Assembly (NCBI RefSeq): GCF_022699665.1
Contig: NZ_JALDNB010000003.1
Coordinates: forward strand, 62,001 to 126,000
Direction of reading: 5' to 3'
DNA length: 64,000 nucleotides
Origin: Chryseobacterium aahli
GTDB lineage: Bacteria > Bacteroidota > Bacteroidia > Flavobacteriales > Weeksellaceae
The position numbers were made by a program, and so were the translations under genes. Below are positions 8,666-16,321 of this stretch, piece by piece. The notes below the pieces were generated by a model. That model was not told the origin of the DNA and did not search any database. It worked only from the letters and a program-made list of their open reading frames with translations. Numbering within the stretch: position 1 is the stretch's first letter; each line of letters begins with the position of its first letter.

Positions 8666-9625
8666 ATGATAGTAACATATAAAAAAACTACTGAGCTTTC
8701 CGATGTAGAAATACAGAATATCTGCAATGTTTTTTCACAAGTTTTTCCTGAGCATTCCAGATCAATATCAGATTTTAAAAATGAATTTCTGAATACAGAT
8801 TATGGATATTCTTTTCACGGGTTATTGATGGATGGTGAAAAAATAGTTGGCTCACAAAGCTATATTCCTTTTGTATATTTAATCGATGGTATTAATAGGA
8901 ATGCTTGTTTAAGTGTTGATACGATGATTTTAAAAGAATACAGGAATTTTGATAACATCTTCGATTTATTGTCGAAAGGACAAAAATTATTAAAAGAGTC
9001 AGGTTTTTCTTTTGTATTTGGTTTCCCTAATGATAGTGCCTATCCGCTTTTAATTAAAGGACTTAGAGAAAAGGACATCGGTGATCTAAGGACCTATGTA
9101 CTTCCCTACAAAATAGGAGGTGTTAAAGAAAATCTGAAAAGTTTTAATTTTGTATCGAAAATATTCTCAGCCGTTTTAATTAAGTTGTCATTATTTTCAA
9201 GAAATAGAGAAATAATAACATACAGAATTCAAAAAAATCGTGCGAAATTTAATAGCTATCGATATAAATGGTTTGATGCGGATTATAGAAAAATAGTTAA
9301 AAAAGACTTTGAGTTTTTTTATAAGATCAAAAAACATCAGGGAGTTGAAACAGCATTTTTGATTGATGTACATCCACTTAATAAGAAAAATTTTGACGAA
9401 GCAGTTCGTTATATTTATAAGTTGGAAAAGAAAAATTTTGATATCATTTTATACATCGGGCATCTTCATTTTACACCATTGAGTCTGATAAAAATTCCTA
9501 AAAAGAACGAGCCTAAAACATTTCATTTTACAGCAAAAATTCTTGATTCAGAATCCATTACACCTGAGGTATTATATGATGTAAATAATTGGGATGTTAA
9601 TCTTTCTAATTATGACTTACTATGA
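8666..9625 (+). CDS. GNAT-family acyltransferase of the polysaccharide locus
   Basis: 319 residues. The N-terminal half has GNAT features: a SQVFPEHSRS start, GEKIVGSQSYIPFVY as central strands, SVDTMILKEYRNF and FVFGFPNDSAYPL. The C-terminal half is basic and less recognisable. The gene starts 1 nt after the ketoacyl synthase and its stop overlaps the ATG of the deacetylase (ATGA). In the context of an acyl carrier protein, reductase and KAS III it is the best candidate for the enzyme that moves the acyl group to a sugar amine. The substrate is inferred only from position. Confidence 0.6.
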   Translation: MIVTYKKTTELSDVEIQNICNVFSQVFPEHSRSISDFKNEFLNTDYGYSFHGLLMDGEKIVGSQSYIPFVYLIDGINRNACLSVDTMILKEYRNFDNIFDLLSKGQKLLKESGFSFVFGFPNDSAYPLLIKGLREKDIGDLRTYVLPYKIGGVKENLKSFNFVSKIFSAVLIKLSLFSRNREIITYRIQKNRAKFNSYRYKWFDADYRKIVKKDFEFFYKIKKHQGVETAFLIDVHPLNKKNFDEAVRYIYKLEKKNFDIILYIGHLHFTPLSLIKIPKKNEPKTFHFTAKILDSESITPEVLYDVNNWDVNLSNYDLL

Positions 9626-10461
9626 AACTACTTACATTTGATATAGAAGATTGGTATAATTGTGATTTTATTGATAATGATTTTAATTGGGATCGTCATG
9701 AAGTCAGAATATATGAAAGTGTTCAGCGTATCTTGGATGATCTGGAGAGAAGAAAGATAAGAGGTACTTTCTTCTGTCTTGGTTGGTTGGCAGAAAAACA
9801 CCCCGATGTTATTAAAAGTATTGATCAGTATGGTCATCATATAGGTTGTCATTCCTATCAACATGAATTATCATTTAGATTTACTCAAAAAGAATTTGAA
9901 CAAGATACAAACAAGGCGAAAAAACTTTTAGAAGATATTATTGGAAAAGAGGTAAATGCTTTTCGTGCACCGGGTTTTTCAATTACATCTAAAAATCTTC
10001 ATTGTTTTGAAACTCTTCTCGAATTGGGTTTTAAGTACGATGCTTCGGTCTTTCCTGCAAGCCATGATTACGGAGGTCTACCTGAGTTTGGAATATCTGA
10101 ACCATTTATTATTGAAACCCAATCTGGTATTTTGAAAGAATTTCCAATGAATGTTCATCAGGTTTTTAATAAAAATTTAGTTTTTTCAGGAGGTGGGTTT
10201 TTCAGGCTTCTTCCTTATTCACTTATTAAGAAGTTTACGAACAATACAGAATATTTAATGACATATTTCCATCCGCGGGATTTTGATACGGGACAACCCG
10301 TCATTAAAAGTCTACCTGTAATAAGGAAATTTAAATCATATGTTGGGATAAAAGGGGCATTTAAAAAATTCAACAGATATCTAAGCGACTATGATTTTTT
10401 GGATATTGAAGAGGCTGATAAGCAAATTGATTGGGAGAAATCAAAAAGAATAAAATTATAA
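9622..10461 (+). CDS. Polysaccharide deacetylase (carbohydrate esterase 4, DUF3473 type)
   Basis: 279 residues. NodB-homology domain with the first metal motif LTFDIEDWYN (residues 3-12), GTFFCLGWLA near 50, GCHSYQHE near 75 with two metal His residues, FRAPGFS near 113 and a late YFHPRDFDTG near 215. The early DIEDW and the HPRDFD end are typical of the group found in exopolysaccharide loci. It may remove N-acetyl groups from the glycan or a lipid-linked precursor, which would free an amine for the acyl module. The ATG overlaps the stop of the GNAT gene by 4 nt. Confidence 0.82.
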   Translation: MKLLTFDIEDWYNCDFIDNDFNWDRHEVRIYESVQRILDDLERRKIRGTFFCLGWLAEKHPDVIKSIDQYGHHIGCHSYQHELSFRFTQKEFEQDTNKAKKLLEDIIGKEVNAFRAPGFSITSKNLHCFETLLELGFKYDASVFPASHDYGGLPEFGISEPFIIETQSGILKEFPMNVHQVFNKNLVFSGGGFFRLLPYSLIKKFTNNTEYLMTYFHPRDFDTGQPVIKSLPVIRKFKSYVGIKGAFKKFNRYLSDYDFLDIEEADKQIDWEKSKRIKL

Positions 10462-10462
10462 A

Positions 10463-11356
10463 ATGAAAATCGTAATTACGGGAGCTTCGGGTTTTGTCGG
10501 TCAAAATTTATCAAGATATCTGACTGAAACTGAGTTGAAAGTTTCCGGGCTTTCTTTACGTAATGAATGGGCTTTCCCAAAAGGAACTGATGCCATTATC
10601 CACCTAGCAGGTAAAGCTCATGATACTGCAAATACATCTGCTGATGAAGAATATTTTAAGATAAACAGAGATTTAACAATTCAATTTTTTGATGAATTTT
10701 TAAATTCGAGTGTTAGAGATTTTATCTATTTCAGTAGCGTAAAAGCAACAGCGGATACGATTGATAGTATTTTAGATGAAAATCATCATTCTAATCCTAA
10801 AACACCTTACGGAAAATCAAAATTAGAAGCCGAGAAATATTTGCTTTCAAAAAAATTGCCAGATGAAAAAAGGCTTTTCATTATCCGTCCATGTATGATT
10901 CACGGTCCTGGAAACAAAGGAAACCTAAATCTTTTGTATAAAGTTGTTCAAAAAGGAATTCCATGGCCTTTGGCAGCTTTTGAGAATAAAAGATCATTCT
11001 TAAGTATTGATAATTTAAACTTTTTAATCGGAAAAATATTATCCAATAAAAATATTCCTTCAGGAATTTATAATTTTGCCGATGACGATTCTATCTCTAC
11101 CAATGAACTTGTAAAAATAATTGCGGAAGCTTCTGGTAAAAAAACTAAGCTATGGAAAGTTTCAGCAAACTTCATTTCTAATATCGCTAAGTTGGGAGAT
11201 ATGATAAAGTTGCCACTCAACTCAGAAAGATTAAAAAAACTAACAGAAAGTTACATCGTTTCTAATGATAAAATTAAAAAAGCTTTAGAAATTAGTAATC
11301 TTCCAATGTCTGCGAAAGAAGGATTAGCAAAAACAATTAAAAGCTTTCAATCATAG
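10463..11356 (+). CDS. NAD-dependent epimerase/reductase (WbpV-like)
   Basis: 297 residues, extended SDR: GASGFVG at residue 7, HLAGKAHDT near 47, FSSVKA near 95, PYGKSKLEAE near 117 with the catalytic Tyr and Lys, IRPCMIHGPGNKGN near 144. Proteins of this kind are commonly encoded right before a WecA/WbpL-type transferase, as here (2-nt gap), and reduce a 4-keto-6-deoxy sugar nucleotide to UDP-QuiNAc or UDP-FucNAc used by that transferase. The exact sugar cannot be read from the sequence. Confidence 0.75.
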   Translation: MKIVITGASGFVGQNLSRYLTETELKVSGLSLRNEWAFPKGTDAIIHLAGKAHDTANTSADEEYFKINRDLTIQFFDEFLNSSVRDFIYFSSVKATADTIDSILDENHHSNPKTPYGKSKLEAEKYLLSKKLPDEKRLFIIRPCMIHGPGNKGNLNLLYKVVQKGIPWPLAAFENKRSFLSIDNLNFLIGKILSNKNIPSGIYNFADDDSISTNELVKIIAEASGKKTKLWKVSANFISNIAKLGDMIKLPLNSERLKKLTESYIVSNDKIKKALEISNLPMSAKEGLAKTIKSFQS

Positions 11357-11358
11357 TA

Positions 11359-12321
11359 ATGATATATCTTATAATAACAACCTTTCTATTCATATCCATG
11401 TTGGTCTATTTCAAAATAGCCGACAAATATAATATTATAGACAAACCCAACCACCGAAGTGCACACACACAAATCACTTTACGTGGCGGTGGAATTATTT
11501 TTCCTATCTCATTCATTCTTTTTTGTTTATTTAATTTAAATGAAACGATAAATCATTATTGGTCTTTTGGTTTAGGCTTATTGGCAATCTGCACAGTAAG
11601 TTTTATTGATGATATCAAACCATTGTCAAACAGAATTAGGTTATCAGTTCACTTAATTTCTGTGATTTTACTCTTGTATTTTACAGGAGCTTTTAGCTTA
11701 ATGCCATATTGGGTTTGGCCAATACTATTTATTCTTATTATTGGTACTTTAAATGCCTATAACTTTATGGATGGTATTAATGGAATGGGGGGGACATACA
11801 GTTTAGTCACCTTGGCGGCATTACTTTATATTAATAAAGAAGTAGTAATTTTCACAGAAAATGATTTCATTATTTATCCCATTTTAGCTTCTTTGGTTTT
11901 CTTGTTTTTTAATTTCAGAAAAAAAGCAAAATGCTTTGCAGGAGACATCGGAAGTATGGGAATGGGCTTTTGTGTAATTGGTCTTATCACTTTGCTGATT
12001 ATGAAGACCCAAGATTATAAATATATTTTGTTGCTATCAATTTACGGAATGGAAGTTGTCCTGACAATTATCGAGAGACTACTATTGAAAGAAAATATTT
12101 TTGAGGCACACAGAAGACATTTATATCAGCTTTTTGCCAACGAAAAAAAAGTGTCTCATTTGATTATTAGTTCGGTTTATGCTGTTCTTCAAGTGTTAAT
12201 CAACATATTTTTAATAAATTCACAACTTCCCATTTGGGCTCTTATTCTTGTCATTTTTATTCCGATTGGCGGAGTTTATTTAGCTTTAAAATGGAGTTTA
12301 AAAAAACAATACAATCTATAA
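11359..12321 (+). CDS. Undecaprenyl-phosphate sugar-1-phosphate transferase (WecA/WbpL family)
   Basis: 320 residues, polytopic membrane protein with about ten hydrophobic segments. Family signatures: RGGGIIFP near residue 42, FIDDIKPLSN near 84, AYNFMDGINGMGG near 133, FAGDIGSMGMGF near 194, and the late EAHRRHLYQL loop near 258. It would start each repeat unit by moving a sugar-1-phosphate onto undecaprenyl phosphate at the inner membrane. It follows its probable sugar-supply enzyme by 2 nt. Confidence 0.88.
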   Translation: MIYLIITTFLFISMLVYFKIADKYNIIDKPNHRSAHTQITLRGGGIIFPISFILFCLFNLNETINHYWSFGLGLLAICTVSFIDDIKPLSNRIRLSVHLISVILLLYFTGAFSLMPYWVWPILFILIIGTLNAYNFMDGINGMGGTYSLVTLAALLYINKEVVIFTENDFIIYPILASLVFLFFNFRKKAKCFAGDIGSMGMGFCVIGLITLLIMKTQDYKYILLLSIYGMEVVLTIIERLLLKENIFEAHRRHLYQLFANEKKVSHLIISSVYAVLQVLINIFLINSQLPIWALILVIFIPIGGVYLALKWSLKKQYNL

Positions 12322-12333
12322 CATTACACATCT

Positions 12334-12879
12334 ATGAAAATAAAAGAAACACCACTTAAAGATTGTTACATCATTGAACCGACAATCTTCGAAGACGACA
12401 GAGGTTACTTTTTCGAAAAATACAACGAACAAAAATTCGAAGAATCGACCGGAATGAATGGTCATTTCGTACAAGATAATATCTCAAAGTCTTCTTATGG
12501 AGTTTTGCGTGGTTTACATTTGCAAAAAGGCGAACATGCTCAGGCAAAATTAGTATCATGTTTAGAAGGCAGAGTGTTTGATGTCGCTGTAGATTTACGT
12601 AGAGATTCTCCAACTTTTGGACAATGGTTCGGGGTTGAATTAACTCCGGAAAACAAATTACAACTATATGTACCAAGAGGTTTCGGACATGGTTTTTCTG
12701 TTTTAAGTGAAACAGCAATTTTTGCTTATAAATGTGATAACTTTTATAATAAACAATCTGAAGGAAGTGTAATCTGGAATGATAAAGATTTAAACATCGA
12801 TTGGAAGCTTCCCGAAGATGTCATCCAATTGTCTGAAAAAGACAGCCAACTTCCCACTTTTTCTGAAGGCAATTTTTAA
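12334..12879 (+). CDS. rfbC: dTDP-4-dehydrorhamnose 3,5-epimerase
   Basis: 181 residues, RmlC cupin. Motifs: PTIFEDDRGYFFEKYN (near 16), FVQDNISKS (near 46), GVLRGLHLQKG with the catalytic His (near 56), YVPRGFGHGF (near 112) and AIFAYKCDNFYN. It makes dTDP-4-keto-L-rhamnose. The partner genes rfbA, rfbB and rfbD are not in the window and may lie elsewhere. It is the last gene of the polysaccharide cluster and is followed by a hairpin terminator. Confidence 0.93.
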   Translation: MKIKETPLKDCYIIEPTIFEDDRGYFFEKYNEQKFEESTGMNGHFVQDNISKSSYGVLRGLHLQKGEHAQAKLVSCLEGRVFDVAVDLRRDSPTFGQWFGVELTPENKLQLYVPRGFGHGFSVLSETAIFAYKCDNFYNKQSEGSVIWNDKDLNIDWKLPEDVIQLSEKDSQLPTFSEGNF

Positions 12880-12892
12880 AAATTAAATTCAT

Positions 12893-12914
12893 AACCACTT
12901 ATTTTTAAGTGGTT
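12893..12914 (+). terminator. Rho-independent terminator of the polysaccharide operon
   Basis: AACCACTT and AAGTGGTT form an 8-bp perfect stem with loop ATTTTT, followed by TTATAT, 14 nt after the rfbC stop. Confidence 0.7.
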
Positions 12915-12945
12915 TTATATGTTTAAGATACAGAGTTATATTTTG

Positions 12946-12954
12946 TATCTTTGC
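12946..12954 (+). promoter_or_regulatory. Bacteroidota promoter -7 element for rimO
   Basis: TATCTTTGC matches TAnnTTTG exactly and lies 17 nt before the ATG at 12972. No clear TTG -33 box at the usual spacing. Confidence 0.65.
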
Positions 12955-12971
12955 ACACTCAAAATAGAAAG

Positions 12972-14273
12972 ATGCGTACAAAATCTGTAGGAAAGAAGAA
13001 AATAAATATTGTAACCCTTGGTTGTTCCAAGAACGTTTACGATTCAGAAGTTTTGATGAGCCAGCTTAAGGCTAATGGAAAAGAGGTGGTGCATGAAGAT
13101 AAAGGCGATATTGTAGTTATCAATACCTGCGGATTTATTGATAACGCAAAAGAAGAATCAATCAACACCATTCTTGAGTATGTTGAGGCGAAAAACAGAG
13201 GTGAAGTAGAAAAAGTTTTCGTTACAGGCTGTCTTTCTGAGAGATACAAACCAGATTTGATAAAAGAAATTCCTGATGTTGATCAGTATTTCGGAACAAG
13301 AGATTTGCCTATTTTACTGAAACATTTAGGTGCGGATTATAAACATGAATTGGTAGGAGAGCGATTGACGACCACACCAAAACATTATGCATACCTTAAA
13401 ATTTCTGAAGGCTGCGACAGACCTTGTTCGTTCTGTGCAATTCCTTTGATGAGAGGCGGTCACATTTCTACTCCGATTGAAAAATTGGTGAAAGAATCTC
13501 AGAAACTGGCAAAAGTAGGAGTAAAAGAATTAATCTTAATTGCTCAGGATTTGACTTATTACGGTTTAGATATATATAAGAAGAGAGCTTTGGGCGAACT
13601 TCTGAAAGAATTGGTAAAAGTAGAAGGAATCGAATGGATTCGTCTGCATTATGCTTTCCCGAGTGGTTTTCCGGAGGATGTTTTAGATATCATCAGAGAA
13701 GAGCCGAAAGTTTGTAATTATATAGACATCCCGCTTCAGCACATCAATTCAGATTTATTGAAATCGATGAAACGTGGGACAACACACGAAAAAACAAATG
13801 CTCTATTAGATAAATTCAGAGAGAAAGTTCCGGATATGGCGATTAGAACAACTTTAATCGTAGGTTATCCAGGTGAAACTGAAGAAAGATTCCAAGAATT
13901 GAAAGAATGGGTGAGAACACAGAAATTCGACAGATTGGGATGCTTCACTTATTCTCATGAAGAAAATACAGGAGCTTACGTTTTAGAAGACGATATTCCG
14001 CAAGAAGTGAAAGAAGCAAGAGTAGAAGAGATTATGGAGTTGCAGTCACAGATTTCTTGGGAGAAAAATCAAACTAAAATCGGCGAAGTTTACAAATGCG
14101 TTTTCGATAGAAAAGAAGGAAATTACTTTGTGGGAAGAACGGAATACGATTCACCAGACGTAGATAATACGGTTTTGGTTCCTGCAGAAAATACATATAT
14201 CTCAATCGGTGATTTTGCCAATGTAAAGATTACTTCTGCAGAAGAATTTGATTTATATGGTGAACTTGTGTAA
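12972..14273 (+). CDS. rimO: Ribosomal protein uS12 methylthiotransferase RimO
   Basis: 433 residues when started at ATG 12972; an upstream TTG at 12951 overlaps the promoter and is rejected. Domains: N-terminal UPF0004 with TLGCSKNVYDSEVL (Cys ligands of the auxiliary cluster, NTCGF and TGCLSERY following), radical SAM core with Cys148, Cys152 and Cys155 in CDRPCSFC, and a C-terminal TRAM domain. It adds a methylthio group to an Asp of ribosomal protein S12. SKNVYDSE and the PDVDNTV tail separate it from MiaB. Own promoter and own terminator suggest a single-gene unit. Confidence 0.95.
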   Translation: MRTKSVGKKKINIVTLGCSKNVYDSEVLMSQLKANGKEVVHEDKGDIVVINTCGFIDNAKEESINTILEYVEAKNRGEVEKVFVTGCLSERYKPDLIKEIPDVDQYFGTRDLPILLKHLGADYKHELVGERLTTTPKHYAYLKISEGCDRPCSFCAIPLMRGGHISTPIEKLVKESQKLAKVGVKELILIAQDLTYYGLDIYKKRALGELLKELVKVEGIEWIRLHYAFPSGFPEDVLDIIREEPKVCNYIDIPLQHINSDLLKSMKRGTTHEKTNALLDKFREKVPDMAIRTTLIVGYPGETEERFQELKEWVRTQKFDRLGCFTYSHEENTGAYVLEDDIPQEVKEARVEEIMELQSQISWEKNQTKIGEVYKCVFDRKEGNYFVGRTEYDSPDVDNTVLVPAENTYISIGDFANVKITSAEEFDLYGELV

Positions 14274-14294
14274 AGCACAATAAGATAAAAAACG

Positions 14295-14323
14295 AAAACC
14301 AATGATTCAGTCATTGGTTTTTT
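14295..14323 (+). terminator. Terminator after rimO
   Basis: AACCAATGA and TCATTGGTT form a 9-bp perfect stem (14297-14305 with 14311-14319), loop TTCAG, then TTTTG; extra A-T pairs extend the base. With its flanking A and T runs it could also serve the minus-strand ORF that stops at 14327. Confidence 0.8.
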
Positions 14324-14326
14324 GTT

Positions 14327-14488
14327 TTAAATATTTTTAGAATACTTTTTTTTTATTTTGGCAGCTTTTCCGCCCTCCGTTCCCGCTTTTTTCCAAATTT
14401 CCGAAGCTTTGTCCTTGCTATAATTTGCAAAAAGAGCTCCACTCAGGTCGGGCTGTTGCAATTCGATGCATAAAACGTGAAAAATCAT
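14327..14488 (-). CDS. Small hypothetical ORF, 53 residues, basic C-terminus
   Basis: Minus-strand ORF with ATG at 14488 and TAA at 14327-14329. The product is hydrophilic in its second half, with KKAGTEGGKAAKIKKK near the C-terminus, and has one Cys. Its ATG overlaps the stop of the upstream small membrane protein gene (TAATG), which suggests coupling. I recognise no family. It ends just before a hairpin that can terminate in this direction. Overlap and composition are the only support for coding. Confidence 0.4.
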   Translation of the reverse strand: MIFHVLCIELQQPDLSGALFANYSKDKASEIWKKAGTEGGKAAKIKKKYSKNI

Positions 14489-14604
14489 TAATTAAAGCGT
14501 TGATGTAGATATTCTCCAAATTCTTTTCCTGCAGAAAATATTGAGATTAGGAGTACGGCCAGAATTAAAACGAGTAATATCTTGTTGTTTTTCAATTTTT
14601 CCAT
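14488..14604 (-). CDS. Small single-span membrane protein, 38 residues
   Basis: Minus-strand ORF from ATG 14604 to TAA 14488-14490. The product has a basic start (MEKLKNNK), one hydrophobic segment of about 18 residues (ILLVLILAVLLISIFSA) and a short polar tail. This is a typical single-span small membrane protein with the basic end inside. The stop overlaps the next ATG by one base. Function unknown; the pair occupies an otherwise empty 650-nt interval. From 14605 to 14890 I see no further gene. Confidence 0.5.
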   Translation of the reverse strand: MEKLKNNKILLVLILAVLLISIFSAGKEFGEYLHQRFN

Positions 14605-14891
14605 GATGCCTTTTATCAATAAGTAGTTGTTTTTTTTGATTAGTTACAACCAGATTTTAGCAAAATCACAATTTTTTAAATAATTGATTTTTAAACTGTT
14701 GTAAACTGAATCCGTCTCTAAGTGAGCTTGAAGCAGTTAAATCCGTTAACTTTTTGCTTCTAATTTTAACGTTTTTTAACATAGCTACTTAAATGCCCTG
14801 ATAATAGGCAGTTACAATTTTATTTAAGATATTTTTAACTTTTATTTAAGGCTTGTTAACATTTAAAATAGGTGAGTAAGAAGTTTCACTA

Positions 14892-14900
14892 TACTTTTGC
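14892..14900 (+). promoter_or_regulatory. Promoter -7 element for the RlpA-like gene
   Basis: TACTTTTGC matches TAnnTTTG, 26 nt before ATG 14927. No TTG box at standard spacing. Confidence 0.5.
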
Positions 14901-14926
14901 CCTGTCAAACAATAAAATAATTCAAA

Positions 14927-15298
14927 ATGATGAAAAGATTCATTCTCGTAATCATAATGATGATTTCAACACTAGGTATCTATTCTTTCAAGAATGATGC
15001 CGAAGATGCGAAGAAAACAAGTTATGCGTCGTACTACCACGACAAGTTTAATGGTAGAAAAACAGCTAGCGGAGAAATTTTTAATAATTCAAAACTAACC
15101 GCAGCACACAGAACGCTTCCTTTTGGAACCGAGATCAAGGTAACCAATCTGAACAATGGAGAAGAGGTAATTGTAACGATTAATGATAGAGGGCCTTTTC
15201 ATTCATCAAGAGCATTAGATATGTCTAAAGCTGCGTTCGATGAAATTGGGGGAATCAAAAAAGGTATCATCCCAGTAGAGTACGAAATTGTCGATTAA
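14927..15298 (+). CDS. RlpA-like septal ring lytic protein (double-psi beta-barrel)
   Basis: 123 residues: signal peptide of about 21 residues, then a single RlpA domain. Motifs: SYASYYHDKFNGRKTASGE, LTAAHRTLPFGT near 63, VTINDRGPF near 86 and RALDMSKAAFDEI near 99. Canonical RlpA is longer and has a SPOR domain; this is the short form common in Bacteroidota and has no peptidoglycan-binding module. The conserved Asp in NDRGPF is present. Expected in the periplasm or outside the cell. Two start codons in tandem (14927 and 14930) are equally possible. Confidence 0.85.
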   Translation: MMKRFILVIIMMISTLGIYSFKNDAEDAKKTSYASYYHDKFNGRKTASGEIFNNSKLTAAHRTLPFGTEIKVTNLNNGEEVIVTINDRGPFHSSRALDMSKAAFDEIGGIKKGIIPVEYEIVD

Positions 15299-15324
15299 AT
15301 TTAATACGATTCTTAAAATTAAAT

Positions 15325-15349
15325 AAAGCCAGCTGATTCAGCTGGCTTT
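15325..15349. terminator. Bidirectional terminator between convergent genes
   Basis: AAAGCCAGCTG and CAGCTGGCTTT form an 11-bp stem with a 3-nt loop. It lies between the RlpA-like gene and the convergent exonuclease gene, with A-rich and T-rich flanks on the two sides. Confidence 0.85.
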
Positions 15350-15356
15350 AATGTTT

Positions 15357-16121
15357 TTAGACGTTTAGTTCAATTAATGCAGGGCAATGATCAGAATGCA
15401 CTGCTTCCTTTAAAATAACGGCTCGTGAAAGCTTATCTTTCAGAGAATATGACGCAAAGTTATAATCTAGTCTCCATCCCTTATTATTGGCTCTTGAATT
15501 TTGTCTGTAGCTCCACCAAGTGTAATTGTTTGGTTCCTGATTGAAAAACCTGAAGCTGTCTATCAATTCGCATTCATTAATGAAATTGGTCATCCATTCT
15601 CTTTCCATCGGTAGAAAACCTGAAGTATTTTTTAAGCCTACCGGATTATGAATATCAATCGCTTCATGACAGATATTAAAATCCCCTGAGATAATCAGAT
15701 TCGGAATTTCTTTCTTCAAATTTTTAATGTATTCTAAAAAATCATGACAGAATTGCATTTTAAATTCCAGTCTTTCAATATTCGAAGCTGAAGGAACATA
15801 AACTGAAATAACAGAATAGGCATCAAAATCTGCACGGATGATTCTTCCTTCATTATCATAACTTTCAATTCCGCAGCCGTATTCTACGTGATGAGGCTTT
15901 GTTTTAGAAGCAATTCCGACTCCGCTGTAGCCTTTTCGCACTGCTGAATGCCAATAACTATGATAACCGATTTTCTCAAGACTTTCGATGTCTATTTGGT
16001 CGTTTCCGGCTTTGCTCTCCTGAATGCAGATAATGTCTGGATCGGCAGTTTTCAACCAGCCCAGGAAATCTTTCGTAAAAGCGGCTCTGATTCCGTTGAC
16101 ATTGTAGGTGATTAATTTCAT
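15357..16121 (-). CDS. xth: Exodeoxyribonuclease III
   Basis: 254 residues of the exonuclease-endonuclease-phosphatase fold. Motifs in order: TYNVNGIRAAF at 5, IICIQESKA near 34 (metal Glu), SGVGIASK near 65, SGDFNICHEAIDIHNP near 144, WWSYRQNSRANNKGWRLDY near 205 and SDHCPALIEL at the C-terminus (catalytic His). AP endonuclease and 3'-5' exonuclease for base excision repair. The length is standard. It is convergent with the RlpA-like gene. Confidence 0.94.
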   Translation of the reverse strand: MKLITYNVNGIRAAFTKDFLGWLKTADPDIICIQESKAGNDQIDIESLEKIGYHSYWHSAVRKGYSGVGIASKTKPHHVEYGCGIESYDNEGRIIRADFDAYSVISVYVPSASNIERLEFKMQFCHDFLEYIKNLKKEIPNLIISGDFNICHEAIDIHNPVGLKNTSGFLPMEREWMTNFINECELIDSFRFFNQEPNNYTWWSYRQNSRANNKGWRLDYNFASYSLKDKLSRAVILKEAVHSDHCPALIELNV

Positions 16122-16260
16122 TTAGAGAATATATATTTTAGAGTATTAGAAATCTATAATTATTAACCGCAAAAGTAACAAAAGAAACTTTTGAAGTTTT
16201 ATTATCGCTGAAAATCTTTTTCTCCATTTGCGGTAAAAAAACATTTCAGAAATAAAAAAA

Positions 16261-16297
16261 CTCGAGCGGAAAAAATCTTAGATTTTTTCCGCTCGAG
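16261..16297 (-). terminator. Strong terminator of porX
   Basis: A perfect 17-bp inverted repeat (16261-16277 with 16281-16297) with a TTA loop. On the minus strand it is followed by TTTTTTTATTT. It lies 24 nt after the porX stop. Confidence 0.9.
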
Positions 16298-16321
16298 CCC
16301 AAAATTATAACTATGAAAAAA

